DNA of 64,000 nt from Evernia prunastri (Eukaryota; Ascomycota; Lecanoromycetes; Lecanorales; Parmeliaceae). Under the pieces are notes generated by a model. The model made no database searches. It had not been told where the DNA came from and saw only the letters and a program-made list of their open reading frames with translations. The stretch is taken from the NCBI GenBank assembly GCA_003184365.1, contig NKYR01000094.1, forward strand, positions 62,001 to 126,000. Direction: 5' to 3'. Of the stretch, positions 1 through 12,262 are shown one piece after another (the stretch's first letter is position 1; each line of letters opens with the position of its first letter). The translations under genes and the position numbers were made by a program.

Positions 1-1022
1 CACAGTTGTGACTCGCTTTCCGCTGTCGTATGCTGTCGTATGCTTTCACCGTTGCCTGTGAGCTTCTCTAACTCGGGGTTATAACACCATGCCATCACAT
101 CGTGGCGTGATGCATAAGCTGACTTTGAGGTCGCTGCTGCAGGTTTTGGACCGTTGTCAAGGCCTCATGTGGCGTTAGAACGCTACTTCTATAGGCTGGA
201 TGAGTCACCAACATATGTGAAACGCACAAGCGACTCGTACTGGGGTTACGTTACACTAGAATCGCTCATCATATACGAAAAGATATATCATGAATTATGC
301 AAGATGATGCCTGAAAGTAATGGCTATGTGTGGTGTGAGTTGAACTGTATTCTCCTGAAATTGCTATCACTTACATACATGTACCCGTCGTCAAAGAAAG
401 CCGACTTTTCAGAACTTTTGATATCGTTTCAGACGCGCTAAATCTCGTTGTTCTGAGGATTAGACTCCGTGTTTCAACACCAGTTCCGAGGCCATCACCC
501 TCCAGCTGCCCTCATCGAAGAAACATGGCGTCGCTTGCTCCGCAATCCCTTAGCACCACTCGAGAATAAGCCGCATCCCAAAGGTTTTATTGTAGCAATA
601 CTATACATGTTGCACATCGAATCGCACTTTGAAGACAGGAAGCCAAAAGGCAGAGACCCTCGGCATCCGGATAAAGTCGTTCTCTCTGCCGAAAGGCGTG
701 AGCTTTGCAAGTCGTTTGGCTTTTGGGCGCCGTGCCAATGCGGAAACGGTTGTGGTCGAAAGTGGACTTTCGTCAATAAGGTCGGTATCAGCAAAGGAGG
801 ATGGCCAAATCGATTCTGTCCGGTTGCGATGGCGATTGCCGAGGGTAGAGGGGGAACGCCTTGGTTGGAGACAAGAGTAAAATGGGAAAGAGGTCAAAAT
901 TAGGTGTTGAATATTAGAATTGAGGAATATTGTCTTTGATTCTGACAGATACTTTTGGCCAACCGTAGCCAAGCTTCTGGAGATGCGGCAAGAGACGTGC
1001 CGGGCGACGGCATTTCAATCAA
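1..1022. other. Left-edge stretch without a convincing gene
   Basis: No supported gene was found. The best open frame on the plus strand has its first ATG at 607 and stops at 903 (98 codons). It contains a short cysteine cluster (CQCGNGC) but no domain I recognise, and its codons also support an overlapping minus-strand frame. It could be a relic or chance. The stretch ends at the stop codon of the membrane-protein gene on the minus strand. Confidence 0.4.
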
Positions 1023-1847
1023 TTAAGCTTCACTGAGCAGACGGCGACGAGATGATGCGTTGGAGGCCAAACCAATTGAGCTCTGACTCCGTCTTTCTAA
1101 AGTATGAGCGGGCGTAGGTATTGTAACGGAATCCAGCGAGCCTCGAATATCTGGGTACGAACGCAGTTGCGCCCAAGCATTCAGACTATGGCTCCGCCGC
1201 TGCCGTTGGAGACGACGTCGACTCGATTGACTCTTGTAGCTCGCTATGCTTCCGGACTCCGTAGGTAAACCGGCCGTGTTGTTCCGCCTTGACTCAATCA
1301 TGTCTCGACCTCCGTTAGTGGTCACAGGACTATGGCCGTATAGATTGCTATTGGTAGATAGGCCGGCAGAAGCTCCTAGCGTCCCTTGACGGCTTCTGTT
1401 GTTGAATATATGGGAGGAGGGAACTGCAGATAGAGCAACGTGGGTTGACGCTGGCTTTTCGATCATAGGCCATTGAGAGCGCTGACCACGCTGAGAGCGC
1501 TGATCTGCAGCAATCCATCCGCGGTGTTGTCGTCTCTGTCTTTGATCGATCTCTCGCTCATACCTGCGCTCCCTGCGATCCTCCTCTTGCTGTAGCCTAC
1601 GCAATCTCCGATCTCGTCTGCGATCTTCTCGTCGCCCTCGTGCCCGGCGGCAGCAATGTAGAATCCCTACACAACCTACATTTGCCCAACAGCCGCACCA
1701 GACAAGGCAACAGACGACCACAAAGATGATGATCGGAACACCAAGACAAACGATTAGGATCCAAGCGTAGCTGTCTGTTGTAGAATCAGAACGTACATCC
1801 CTCAGTTACAAGGCAAGGCGGTGAGTACCTAGGAAATTTGAGCCCAT
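1023..1847 (-). CDS. Small arginine-rich single-pass membrane protein of unknown function
   Basis: I model two exons, 1829-1847 and 1023-1774, separated by a 54-bp intron, giving 256 residues. The intron is needed because the longer exon has no in-frame ATG and meets a TAA just upstream. The first exon supplies only ATG plus five codons and one base. Residues about 9-33 are a hydrophobic membrane segment. It is followed by a cysteine-rich juxtamembrane stretch (CCLVWCGCW, then HCC) that could be acylated. Next comes a charged Arg/Glu/Gln-rich, probably helical segment at about 45-85. The rest is Ser/Arg-rich and looks disordered. The expected topology is a very short outside end and a long cytoplasmic tail. 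I do not recognise a named family. The exon structure is an inference; the coding potential of the second exon is clear from composition. Confidence 0.6.
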
Positions 1848-2481
1848 AGAGGATAAATGATGCTGGCGAAGACTGCCCAACAGGCCCAAATTTGTTGTTG
1901 AGCAAAAGAAACAATGGGGTAACTAGGGATAGTGGAACAAAAGATGGTGATTTAAGTAGCGGAAGATTTGGACTTTGTTAATACTTTAGAGAGGAGAAGA
2001 AGGAGGAGGAGGAGGAGTCGAAAAACAAGGGTGGACTAGGCAATACACTGCTGCTATGCTGCTAATGCCGCCGAACACACCCACAGCGGGTGAGGTATTT
2101 TTCACATGTCATCCTGGTGACAAATTTCGTTTGCTCACTTATCAGAAGAGGGTCCTATTTCTTCTGTCTCCTCACCCACGGCTGGCCCCATTTTCTTCCA
2201 ATTCCAAACTTATGAATTTGAGTATATATAACAGTATGCCTCATTTGATTCGTTCAAGTTGTATTTGACCTGCCTCATAAAAAGCAACACAATCTGGTTC
2301 AAAATCGCGTAAAATTCGAGCGTCTTTTTACACTGTAGACTAGGTTAGCATAAATTATGTTGTACGCGGCAAAACCTCGTACCTTACGTGCTTACTCCGT
2401 CATAAGTACTCTAGCGCAAGCCGACCCAAAAAAAGGAGCATCGAGCTCTGGGATGCGTTGCGGATTGAAGTACCTAGAGCA
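1848..2481. promoter_or_regulatory. Shared upstream region of two divergent genes
   Basis: This 634-bp stretch separates the start codons of the membrane protein (minus) and mitochondrial IF3 (plus), so it should hold both promoters. A purine tract of GAG/GGA units lies at about 1990-2017. A 70-codon plus-strand frame at 2056-2268 has no features of a protein and I leave it out. No factor-binding site could be assigned. Confidence 0.4.
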
Positions 2482-3369
2482 ATGAGGCACTCGCACCATC
2501 TCATCACCCCTTCAGAAGCTCTCCGGCGCGTCTTCCTCCCCTCTGCATCTGACGTATCAAGGACATACACCACCCGCCCCATCCTCCACCGCGCCCACAT
2601 CTCTCGTCCGCAATGCCTCCTCTCCCACCCACGCCCCTCCCCTCTCCGCCCACAACAACAACAACAACACCACCCCCGCAAAGCCTCATCAACCCCCCCC
2701 GCCGGCGCCTCTCCCACCGTGCAATGGCAATCCTACAACACCCCCAACCGCACCTCCACCAAAGCCTCCTTCGGCCCCAACAACAACAAAGACAGCCCCG
2801 CCGCCGAACGCCGCCGCCCCCGCGACGAAGAGATCAAAGCCTACAAAGTCCACATGGTGCGACCCGAAGACGAGCGCCTCGCCCCGCCGCAGTTCCTGTC
2901 CGAGGTCCTCGCCGCGCGCGCACGCGACGACCGGGGCCGCCCGACGCAGTTCGTGCAGGAGGTGTCGCCGCCGAGCCCCGAGCGGCCGTACCCCGTGTGC
3001 AGGCTGTTCGACAAGAAGGCGGCGCGGGAGGCGGAGGAGGCGCGGCGGAAGGCGGGCCGGGCGGGCAGGACGAAGTGGCAGGCGAAGCAGCTCGAGGTCA
3101 GCTGGACGGTCAGCGACAACGATCTGGCCCACCGCATGGCGCGGCTGAGGGAGTTTCTGGAGAAAGGGTGGAGGGTGGAGGTCGTGTTTGGGAGTAAGCG
3201 GAAAGGGTGGATGGGGCGGAGGGAGCCGAGTGCGGAGGAGGCGGGGGCGGTGCTGGAGAAGATCAGGAAGGTTGTGGGCGAGGTTGAGGGGGCGCAGGAG
3301 AAGCAGATGCAGGGGCAGGTGGGGAAGGAGGCGGTTTTACTCTTTGAGGGGAAGGCGAGGAAGAATTGA
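2482..3369 (+). CDS. Mitochondrial translation initiation factor IF-3
   Basis: This single-exon gene encodes 295 residues. I chose the ATG at 2482, which gives an Arg/Ser-rich N-terminus typical of a mitochondrial targeting peptide (roughly residues 1-55). A low-complexity Pro/Gln/Ala linker follows to about residue 105. The IF3 N-domain begins around DEEIKAYKVHMVRPEDE. It is followed by an Ala/Glu-rich linker helix and a C-domain with VSWTVSDNDLAHRMARLREF and GWRVEVVFGSKRKGW. IF3 keeps the small mitoribosomal subunit free and proofreads initiation; in yeast the corresponding protein is Aim23. The middle of the gene is strikingly GC-rich, which creates long spurious frames on both strands. 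Assignment to the IF3 family is firm; function is inferred from the family. Confidence 0.85.
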   Translation: MRHSHHLITPSEALRRVFLPSASDVSRTYTTRPILHRAHISRPQCLLSHPRPSPLRPQQQQQHHPRKASSTPPAGASPTVQWQSYNTPNRTSTKASFGPNNNKDSPAAERRRPRDEEIKAYKVHMVRPEDERLAPPQFLSEVLAARARDDRGRPTQFVQEVSPPSPERPYPVCRLFDKKAAREAEEARRKAGRAGRTKWQAKQLEVSWTVSDNDLAHRMARLREFLEKGWRVEVVFGSKRKGWMGRREPSAEEAGAVLEKIRKVVGEVEGAQEKQMQGQVGKEAVLLFEGKARKN

Positions 3370-3966
3370 GTCGGATGGTTACGTTGCAGGAGCGACCTTC
3401 TACTCTGTCATACACACATGTCAAGATCCATCGTTCGAAGACAAATATCCTGCTGTCACTTTTCTATACATATATGACAATATCCGCGAAGTCCTGGGCT
3501 ACGCCAGCGAAATGTTCCCTCGATCTTAAATTCAAAAAGCTAATCATAGTCCGTTTCGAACTTTGACCCCTCATGAAACCAAGTATCATCCTCATTGCCG
3601 CCAGTAAAGTTACACAAAGGGAATCCAAGGGGACGTGGCCTTTGCTTTCACGGTCATTCATAGAGCACGAGCAGCAGTGAAGCCATGAGTGTCTATCCAA
3701 TAGAGATAGAAGGAATGACCACTATTCAACGACTATAAGCACTATTCGTCCTAGTTCAATACATTGCTATAAGAAAGGGACCCATGAACTTCATTAGACC
3801 GACTGATCCCCAATACACAAACGACAGACTCAATTGCTCCGCAAGCTAGGGTCTAAGCTGCTTTCAATCACCATAGAGCTTTCCCCCTTACCCCGGTCTC
3901 TATGTGGAAGATGAAGAGAATCATTGCGGTCAATGGTTCAGCCAGCCAGCCAGCCCATCAGTCAGT

Positions 3967-3997
<31 letters not shown>

Positions 3998-4944
3998 AGC
4001 CAAGATACGGATAAACTGCTACTAGGAACGACGCGAATAGGTCTTTTGCGGAGTGATTGATCTCTGCTTCTGCCTTTATCCAGGGTTAAAGTACGAGCAT
4101 GGTACGGGGACTCCCAACGAGGGGACTAAGCGGCTGAATTCCCTCTGACACCACCGCTTGGTATAAATCTCCTTTTGGCAGGTGTCCGATTGCCACCAAA
4201 CCTTCGTCAATGACTGAGCGAATACGAATGCGCGAAAGGCTGCGTTTTCGATGACGATGCGATGGCCTTTCGCCAATTATACCATGCGTATGCGAAGGTG
4301 TCCACAGCGTGAGGTAGCCGATGGTTGCCATACACCGAGGCGAGGTTTGTTGCCTACATAGGCGAATTGATGATGGTGATGCTTGCGCCACGGGCAACGT
4401 AGAGGTGGAAACAGAAACGACATCGTGATATTCTCGCCAAAGGTCAACCCCATTCGATACAAAGGCCTGCGCTGAGTCTATGAGTAATCGAGGCAAGCCA
4501 GAAAGAGAATGTCAGAAACGATGATGAAATTGTGCAAAACGTCTGAACGACAGATAGCAAAGGTGGAGAGAAAAGAAAGGACTAAAATCACAACGCTGGC
4601 GAAGGATGTCTAACGCCAAAGACGATGAAGACAGCAATCAAGCAGCAATCGGTTGTAAGGTTGTAAGCGGCTTGCGCCAATGATTTTCTACTCAATCAAA
4701 TCAAGAACGTAGTATATATGCGGTACTATGACAGAGTGTGTATCCCACGAGTTATAAGAGTTATTTCAATTTCGCGTTAGCTGACGACTTAGAGGCTAAG
4801 CTGGGAACAAAGGACACTAGTTCACGATACATGAGCCTTAGATCGCGCAGAGTTTTGGAGTGTTGGAGAGAACGAATGACATGGACAGGAACATTGGACG
4901 ACATACTCGGATGCTGAAATAGCCAAGGGTAGAGGCTAAAACAG
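3370..4944. other. Intergenic stretch with a short tandem repeat
   Basis: No gene was recognised here. It lies between the convergent ends of the IF3 gene and the Zn2Cys6 regulator. A tetranucleotide tract of GCCA, then GTCA, then AGGC units runs from about 3941 to 3997. A 136-codon minus-strand frame at 4086-4496 lacks an ATG start and any recognisable domain. Confidence 0.5.
3941..3997. repeat. Tetranucleotide microsatellite (GCCA/GTCA/AGGC)
   Basis: Three related 4-bp units follow each other: GCCA about three times, GTCA twice, then AGGC about eight times. This is a simple sequence repeat expected to vary in length between isolates. Confidence 0.85.
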
Positions 4945-7700
4945 CTAGAAGTGTGTGTTCATAGGAGCGGTTGGCAACGAGCGAGCGATGTCTTGTTGGA
5001 TTCTCGCTGATTGTACGACTGCTTGGCCCTTCTGCATCCAGGCATGGAAGCCATCCAGCGAGTCAATCAGGGGAGGATCCTCATATACAGGCTCGACGTC
5101 CGCGTAGACAGAGCGGATCTTGCTCGGAAGCTGACCGATGCAGGAGCTCATCTTCTTTCTAGCAACAAAGTAGTAGCAGTATAGAATTTGGGCGAGCTTT
5201 GTCACCCTGGAAGTGAAGCGTTCATTCGGATTGTCTCCGATGACCGCCCACCATGACACACGCCAGCGGAGGCTCATTAGAACCTGGCCAAGCTGGCCGA
5301 TCAAGGATCCAATATCTGCATCAGATTTACCACCTTTGGTAAGCTCGTTGACTGATTTCTGCAGTGCCTCGAAGGCTTCAATTTCGAGTGCGCGTAGAAC
5401 AATGCGAGACAGCTGCACGGCAAAAATGATTGTGCCTCGATCCTGTTGATCTTCAACGTCCAAAGTACGTCCAGGCGCAAGTTTGTTGTGCGGCGAGAGC
5501 TCGTAGGTGTTTCTGCTTGGCATATTGTTCCATTGGATTGATCGATCCTTTTCGGGACGGGCTGTTAGCAATTTAGACACACCAACACGGAAACATTCTC
5601 AGGTGAGACTTACCACGATGCTGGCCGTTGGATCATGTTCTCGGACGCACTGCAACCATGCCAGTCTCAAATGCTTGTTGCTTACGAAGTCTTGAAGCTC
5701 GCAAGTTTCCAATCGACATGACTTCTGTATCTTAGTCAAGAGTTTAAAGCAACTCGATAGGTTCAGGGTGTAGAAAGAACCCGACGAGTGTCGAACTCGA
5801 ATATCGTATCGCAATTGGCAGGAGTTGAGGCGATCAAGGAGTCTAGACACGTTGAAAGCCGTGGGAATTGGTACTACCAGCCTCCGACTGCCATCAAGGG
5901 CCAGGTGGCTGATAGAGTGTTGAACTGGGATGAATTAGACCCTCATCTAATGCAGTAGAGAACAGTGTCAAAGCTCACAAACTGCATTGCAGGTGCCTTC
6001 TTTAACCATATCGGTAAAGTTCGCAGGGGTACAAGGTTGGTCCCACAATTTGACCTTGGTAATCTGACGACACCCCTCGCAGGGAAGCCCCCCTTTGCAC
6101 TACAGTATGATCAGCCAGCTCTCATACTATCCTATCACACCTGCCTACCGTCATCTTCATTGTCCGGCACCGAATGCAAACGTTGCCGTCTTTGCGTTTC
6201 TGGGCAGCAGCTAAGGCAGTCGCTGTGGGGAGTGGACCCTTTCTTTTGCCTTTCGCTGAACCATTACGAGAGATAAATGGACTGCCTTGTTGAGAATGGC
6301 CGTATTCTCGTATGATTGACAGAGAACCGGATCTGGATCTGGAACCCCTGGCAGATGTAGCTTTGGAAGATTCTTTTAAGGTAGGTTGGGAAGTTGTAGC
6401 GACTGTTCTTTGCGGCCTGATTCTCTGCATTGGAGGCATGTAGGCCGGGAAGCTGTCTGCAGAAGGTGGCAAGGATGACGAGGGACCTGACTTGCAGTGT
6501 CCACTGGTTCCCTCAATCCTGATAGCACCGGGATGGTCTAGTGTGTCGCTATGGTCGTAAGTCTGACAGTTCGCAAGCCCGAATGCTTGGTCTTGTCTGA
6601 AGTCCGAAGGCCAAGCGTGATCATTAGCGGTAAGATCAAGGTCATAAGATCCATAAGTCGTGTCGGCCGAGTTGCTGAGCTGATGCCCGAAAAGAAGGTG
6701 ATCAGGTTGTTGCCAAGACAGCTCTTGTTGAGCCATGACGTTGTGACTGGCAGGTAGCGAACCGCGCCCGGAATCATCAATTAGACCCGAATCAAGAGAA
6801 GCATCGACCTGAAGATCCTGACGCAGCCCAATGTCCCTTCCCGTCAAATCGTCAAAAGTCGAATCGCGGTGCGGGTAGGCCGATTGGGATTCAAAGCCAT
6901 GGTTCTCTATGTGCAGGCCGCTCGTTGCGGGTTGCGAAAAGCTTGAGCTAGTGGAGCCGTGCGCCATCCGTTGCTCAGATGCATGTGAAATTCTGTGCTC
7001 AAGCATGCCATAGTTCGCATATTGTAGATTTTGAGCGCTCCTAGATTGATTGTGGAGGCGTGAATGTTGGCTACGGCGTCCCCCGGCGGAGTATGGAATT
7101 TCCTGCATCCTGTTATGCTTCGCAAAATCTTGACGTTGATGACGAGACTCGATCGTAGAGGATTGGAGCATTTCATTGTCTTGCAAGCTCGACGGCCATT
7201 GAGAAATAGCCTCGATCTGAAAATCCCGTGAGCATTGGTCATTATGCTCAGGGGCCGACAGGGCGAACGTTTGTAGGTGACTCCAAGGCGCACCCTCCCT
7301 TTGCAGTGGGGAGCCTGCGTACTGTGGGACAGGACCGAAATCGGACCTCTCAAGCCTCCATATGTCGCTTACCCTTCCTGGTGCACTGTGAGCTTGAGTT
7401 GGGCTGTATTGAAGCGTTAGCGAAGAGGGAGAGAGGTGAGGGATTAACCTACCTGTATGCAAAATCCGCCACAACATCGTCTGCAGCTTGGACCAATGCA
7501 TGAGAGCGATGTGGATTGATCCATGTGCTCATGTTAAAATGAACATCTCCATCGTCATCGTCAAAGCCGGCCTGGCCAGTTGCAATCTCGACATCATCAA
7601 ATGGCGCAGAGCAGTCGGAAGCGAGGTGGGCAGCAGCTATGTGTTCATTGACGTTGAGAAGGTTGGGATCAATGCATTGAGGATAAAGTTTATGCTGCAT
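4945..7700 (-). CDS. Zn(II)2Cys6 transcription factor with an internal zinc cluster
   Basis: Five exons (7453-7700, 6149-7403, 5979-6099, 5614-5924, 4945-5547) give 845 residues; the introns are 49, 49, 54 and 66 bp. Cysteines at about 492, 495, 502, 508, 511 and 524 form the fungal binuclear cluster. It starts CIRCRTMKMT and continues CKGGLPCEGC across an intron lying immediately before the third cysteine. A basic stretch (KRKGP, then QKRKDG) precedes it. The roughly 490 residues before the cluster are Gln/Ser/His-rich and probably disordered, with an acidic DDDDGD patch near residue 50. The C-terminal third has helical, hydrophobic segments but I could not place a standard fungal regulatory domain. 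Such proteins bind DNA as regulators. Most carry the cluster near the N-terminus, so this position is less common. The target genes are unknown. Confidence 0.8.
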
Positions 7701-9470
7701 AGCTTAAGTCACATGTGAAGGAATAAGGTGGTAGGGATAGTTGCAGGCTCTTAGAAATCAGTGCGGCGACTTCTTCTTCTTCTTCTTCTTCTTGATCCTT
7801 TGTATCCAAGGTTCGGTGAAGCTGCTGTCAAGCCAATGCCGCGCGAGGCTATGGTGAGTGATGCGCTGCACCAATGATGGTTAGCCATTTTCAGGCAGCG
7901 AGGCTTCCCCAAGCGAACATGTTTAGAGAGGACTAGTGGGGCCAATTAATCAACGGTTACAATCGGTATCTGCAGGTAAAGAAGCCAATGCTCTCTCCTC
8001 AAACACTGTGTGACAAGAGCTAACTCATCAGTACTCCTTCAGTCGATTTTAAAATGACGCCATCTACCGTGTGAGGAGTCACCAGAATCCTGTTCTGCCC
8101 CCCATAATTGACATGCGCTATACACTCGACCGCAGAAAGCTCACCGAACGAAGCGGTCCCGTCGGATCACCCATCCACATGATCCCTCTGCACGACCTGA
8201 CATGGATCAACGGCTTTAATATTATAAATATGTGCCATGACGACGCTCTGCCACTTTCTCCTCTGCCCTGAATGTAGCCAATGACTTAGCGCGCATGTGG
8301 CAAGTCATGGGACCGGGAGACTGGCGATAAAATGCTCCGAAAGATCCCCAGACGCAGCTGCCCGCCTGGGAGGACGGCGGTATCCGACGTGCCCTCGCGA
8401 CCGCGGTCAAGGCTGTCTTAACGGTCACGATAGCTTGGTGGTGGCTTTGCTATGACAGCACATGGTTCGCGTGGATCCAATGGAAATCTACGGCCAATCG
8501 ATCCTTCAGGGCTGCCGGGCAAACAAGCGCAACGGTGCCGTTAGGTGCCTCTTCACATTGACGCGGAAGCTGCAGTCAAAAGATAAAGGATTGGTTGCAG
8601 CAGCACTGGCTTGGCTTAGAAAAGAAAAAATTAAAGCGTGGGCAGTGCACCACCATGGTTTTCGATCCAAAGTTCAGCCCGTCCTCCGTTTGGTCAGACT
8701 CACTTGTCATGCGATCCCCCCGGACAGTGATCCTTGAAGTACTGCTTCTCTTAATTGCGAGCGAATAAGACTATAGCAAACGGTTAGTTTCTGGTGGCAT
8801 GAGGAGAGAAAGGAAGATAGATATACTTAAGTCTGACTTAAGGGAAGGAAAAGAAAGTACAGCCCTGAAGAGGAAGGTTCACTTGGTTCAGGTAGCAAGG
8901 CCTTACCCGCAAAGGAAAGATTCCAGGGCCTTATGACGCTGCACGTCCATCCTACTGCAAAGTCAGCAACAAGACTTTGAAACTATTTACTTCAATGTTG
9001 CTCCTCGCCCCCACGAAAGATATGACCTCTGGCGCACGCGCAGACGCCCAGTAAGCGATTTCGCTCAAATAGTTCTCCTGCTTCTTATGATGTCGTGAAG
9101 AAACCCCAGATTCTGTCATTGGGCGTAGATCTACACAAGGATCTACCCCCTGGGTCCTGGTCATCTGCAAGGCTGTACCTAACCTGAGCCGACTGGCGAA
9201 CCCTACCCTAAGTGGCGCCCGCGGGGAAAAGCCTCATTCGACCCTTTGATCATGATTGATCATCCCGACTCTCAGAGCAAACCCCCCCCCCCCGCCCCAA
9301 CTCTCTTCCCACATGTCTTTCCTTTACCCAACTCAAACCTTCAGCCCTTCACCAAACACTCCAACATGTAAATTGCCAGTCTGTACCTGATCCGAACCTC
9401 AAGATATTTTGCATCTTCTGCAAAAAATGATCATTCAGTGCGACACTGAGCCGTGATTGGCACGTCAAAC
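7701..9470. promoter_or_regulatory. Long divergent intergenic region
   Basis: This 1.77-kb stretch lies between the start codons of the Zn2Cys6 regulator (minus) and the Opy1-like gene (plus), so both promoters are here. It contains a (CTT)8 tract at 7770-7793 and a run of 12 C at 9282-9293. The short open frames on both strands show no protein-like composition. No other structure was seen. Confidence 0.4.
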
Positions 9471-10824
9471 ATGGCAGATGTAATACCAGCAAAATCAACG
9501 ACCTTGTTAACCGCACCGAGAGCGATACCGCACCCCATAGACACGAGGCAGCTAGCTCCTGTATCAGCCTCTCCATCGGCGACCTTACCCAACATCACTC
9601 TCGGTGTCCGAAGTGGGCATCTAAACCTTGACACTTTTTCTCCGGTCAATCAGAATGGTAGCTTCGCTTTTGATCGGGTGCTCAGAAGCGGCGAGGTGCA
9701 TAAACGCACCCGAAAGACAAAAGTATCTACCTACCCAACCTACCCCGGTATATACCGCTCTCTAACGCACTTCCTCCTAGCAATGGAAATCCTTCTACCT
9801 TGTTCTCCGTCCCAACCTCCTCTCCCTCTACAAGTCTCCTACCGAGGAGCGGCTCCTCAAACAAATCCGCCTCAACGACCTCAACACTGTCGGCTACCTC
9901 AAAGACCCCAAAGGCCGCCGGCAACACCTTTTCGGCCTCTTCTCCCCGGAGCGCAACTACCACTTCCAAGCAAAAAGTGACGCGGATGCAAAAGCATGGG
10001 TGGAATTGATCAAGCAGGAATCGCCACAACTCGATGAGGAACGACCGGTGGACCTCGGCAGCCCGACGGCTCACGAGGGTCATCATCCAGACAGGCAGTC
10101 AGGCTCTGAGCGCTGGGGCTCCAGCTCGCCCGAGCCGTTGGATGTGCCAGGCCGACGGTCGACTACGACTACAAGAGATGGGATCAGGATACCAGGTATA
10201 CGACGGCTGTCAGCAAATGAGCTCGATTACTCAGGAGATGAGTTGGCACACTATTCCGACTTCTCCGATACGCCTTCACAAAGCTACCCCCCGTCTTCAT
10301 CCTTTGGGTCCTTTGTCAAGCGAAACGAAAGAGGCATCCCAAAAAGCAGCAATGCTCCATACTCGGCACCGATTCAACCGCCACCAACGGCGCAGGACGC
10401 CAGTGAACCGAGTAGCTTTCATGTTGATCAGAAAGACGACGAGAGAGTGGTATGGCATGGGTACCTGCTGTGCCTGAAGACGAAGGGTGGCGTCAGACAA
10501 TGGAAACGACTGTGGGTTGTGCTCAGACCGAAGAATCTGGCTTTCTACAAAAACGATGAAGTATGACAATCCCTTTCCCAATTCCGACAAGATGCTAAAA
10601 GTCAACAGGAATACGCCGCCAACCTCATCATCCCCCTCGCCAACATCATCAATGCCGTTGAGATTGATCCCATATCCCGCAGTAAAGCGCACTGCATGCA
10701 AATCATCGCGGAAGAAAAAAGCTATCGTTTCTGCGCCAGCGGTGAGGATGCTCTGGCCGAGTGGCTCGGGGCGCTGAAGAGTCAGCTTGCGAGGAGGAGG
10801 GACAAGAAGGCTGGAAGTTCGTGA
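9471..10824 (+). CDS. Opy1-like protein with two PH domains
   Basis: Three exons (9471-9722, 9781-10560, 10609-10824) with introns of 58 and 48 bp give 415 residues. The first PH domain spans about residues 65-175. It starts FDRVLRSGEVHKRTRKTK, and the intron falls exactly before QWKSFYLVLRPNLLSLYK. A Ser/Pro-rich linker with acidic patches follows. The second PH domain starts VVWHGYLLCLKTKGGVRQW at about residue 305 and ends with EDALAEWLGALKSQL. Two PH domains around a linker are the architecture of yeast Opy1, which binds PI(4,5)P2 and modulates its kinase at the plasma membrane. Lipid specificity here is inferred, not shown. The gene converges on SWD2, with 261 bp between the two stop codons. 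Confidence 0.8.
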
Positions 10825-11085
10825 GACGAACATACAGATGGATAGATGCTTTTCTAGGATGCACGTTGAACGAGATATGATGCAAAAATACCCCAAAAGT
10901 CTGTATATTAAAATCAGCCACATGCTTCGAAGCCTTTACCCGCCTGCGATCAGCTGTGCATTACCCTATAATGAATTCGAAGCGCATTCATGGGTATAAT
11001 TCGCTAAAGTCTAATTTCAGCTCGAGGAAATCCTCCAGCCAGAATCCACACCCCTCTCTATCCTCTGCTCATTCCTCACCACAGC

Positions 11086-12262
11086 TCACGGCGGTTTCAT
11101 GCCCACGTGCTCATCCGGCAACCAGAACACCACCTCCCGATCCGCCGTCGCGCACATGTTATACCTCGGATTCCACTCCACAACGCTCGCCCGCCCTTTG
11201 CACGGTAACCCGCACATCGGCTTGATCTCCTTCGTCTCCACCTCCACCTGCCCCTGCGTATCCCACACGATCGCATCCCGGTCGCCCCCGCTGCCTCCGA
11301 TCAGATACCGCCCGTCGGCGCTGAAGCACACGTCCCCTTGCCCCAACGCGCCGGGGGACCCGGGCGCCGCGCGCAGATTCGTCGGGGCGTGGGAGCGCTT
11401 GCAGTGAGCGCGCAGGGTGCCGTCGAAGGCGTCGAGCAGGAGGTGTCCCTGCGGGTGGTTCGAGGCGAGGAGGAGGGACTTGCCGTCGTTGGAGAACTCG
11501 AGGCGGGTCCAGTCCGGTTTCGGGCTCTGCACCTGCGGCGGGGTGAGGTAGGGGCGCATGTCGAAGGTCGCGAAGGGGGGTTTGTCGTAGTTCCGTAGGT
11601 CGTAGAGGAGGATGGAGTGGGTGGAGGCGGACGCGATGGCTATGACCGTTGCGGAGGGGTCGTACGCGGCCAGGTAGGGCGTCGACAGGTTGAGGCGCGC
11701 TTGCGGGGAGGGCGAGGAGAGGGACCACAGGCGCACCGTGTTGTCGAGCGAGGTCGAGAGGAACGTGTCCGCACCCGGGCAGAGGCACAGCGACGTCACG
11801 GGCTGCGTGTGGCCCCGGAAGTAGCGCAAGAAGGCGTTGTCGTGGGTGGAGAGGTAGCGGATGCAGTCGTCCTCCTTGGTGCTCGCGTAGATGATGGAGG
11901 TGGCATGGTGCGTGAAGCGCGCGAGGTGGGCGCCGTATTTCTGGCTCATGAGCATCTTGATGTTCTTGCCTTCCTTGGCGTTGTAGAGGAGGAGGGAGTC
12001 GTCGGAGCAGGCGGCCAGGCAGAATTCGCCAGAGTCGTCAAAGTCGAGGGATGTCACCGAGGCTTCGGGTTTGGAGAGTTTGAATTGCTGCGTGGAGGGC
12101 GATCAGTGCTGCTGAAGGGAGACTTTGAATGGAGAGGGTAGGAAGGGTGGAGATCGGAGGTGATACCTTGGTGGGTCGGAAGGCTCCTATGACTTCGGAG
12201 GTCTTCTGAGTGAGTTGTGGTCCTCCTGGCGGAGGCGGTGGGACGGTGATGGGGCCGGCCAT
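11086..12262 (-). CDS. SWD2: WD40 protein Swd2 (COMPASS / mRNA 3'-end processing subunit)
   Basis: Two exons (12167-12262 and 11086-12087) with a 79-bp intron encode 365 residues. The first exon encodes a proline-rich start and ends FRPTK; the second continues QFKLSKPEASVTSLDFDDSG. The protein is made almost wholly of WD40 repeats. Clear ones contain GHTQPVTSLCLCPG, TSLDNTVRLWSL and GGDRDAIVWDT. In yeast Swd2 is shared by the Set1/COMPASS histone H3K4 methyltransferase and the cleavage and polyadenylation factor; WDR82 is the animal homologue. Length and the DSLLLYN and KNIKML motifs fit Swd2 well. Long frames on the opposite strand are shadows of its GC-rich codons. Confidence 0.85.

Noticed and set aside
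469..903. 144-codon plus-strand ORF near the left edge
   Set aside because: It begins with GTG, has its first ATG only at 607, overlaps an equally long minus frame and has no domain.
2613..3197. Long overlapping frames on both strands inside the IF3 gene
   Set aside because: They are Pro/Arg/Gly-rich shadows of GC-rich codons in the real frame, with no domain.
11159..12141. Long plus- and minus-frame ORFs over SWD2
   Set aside because: The WD40 repeats lie in only one frame; the others are compositional shadows.
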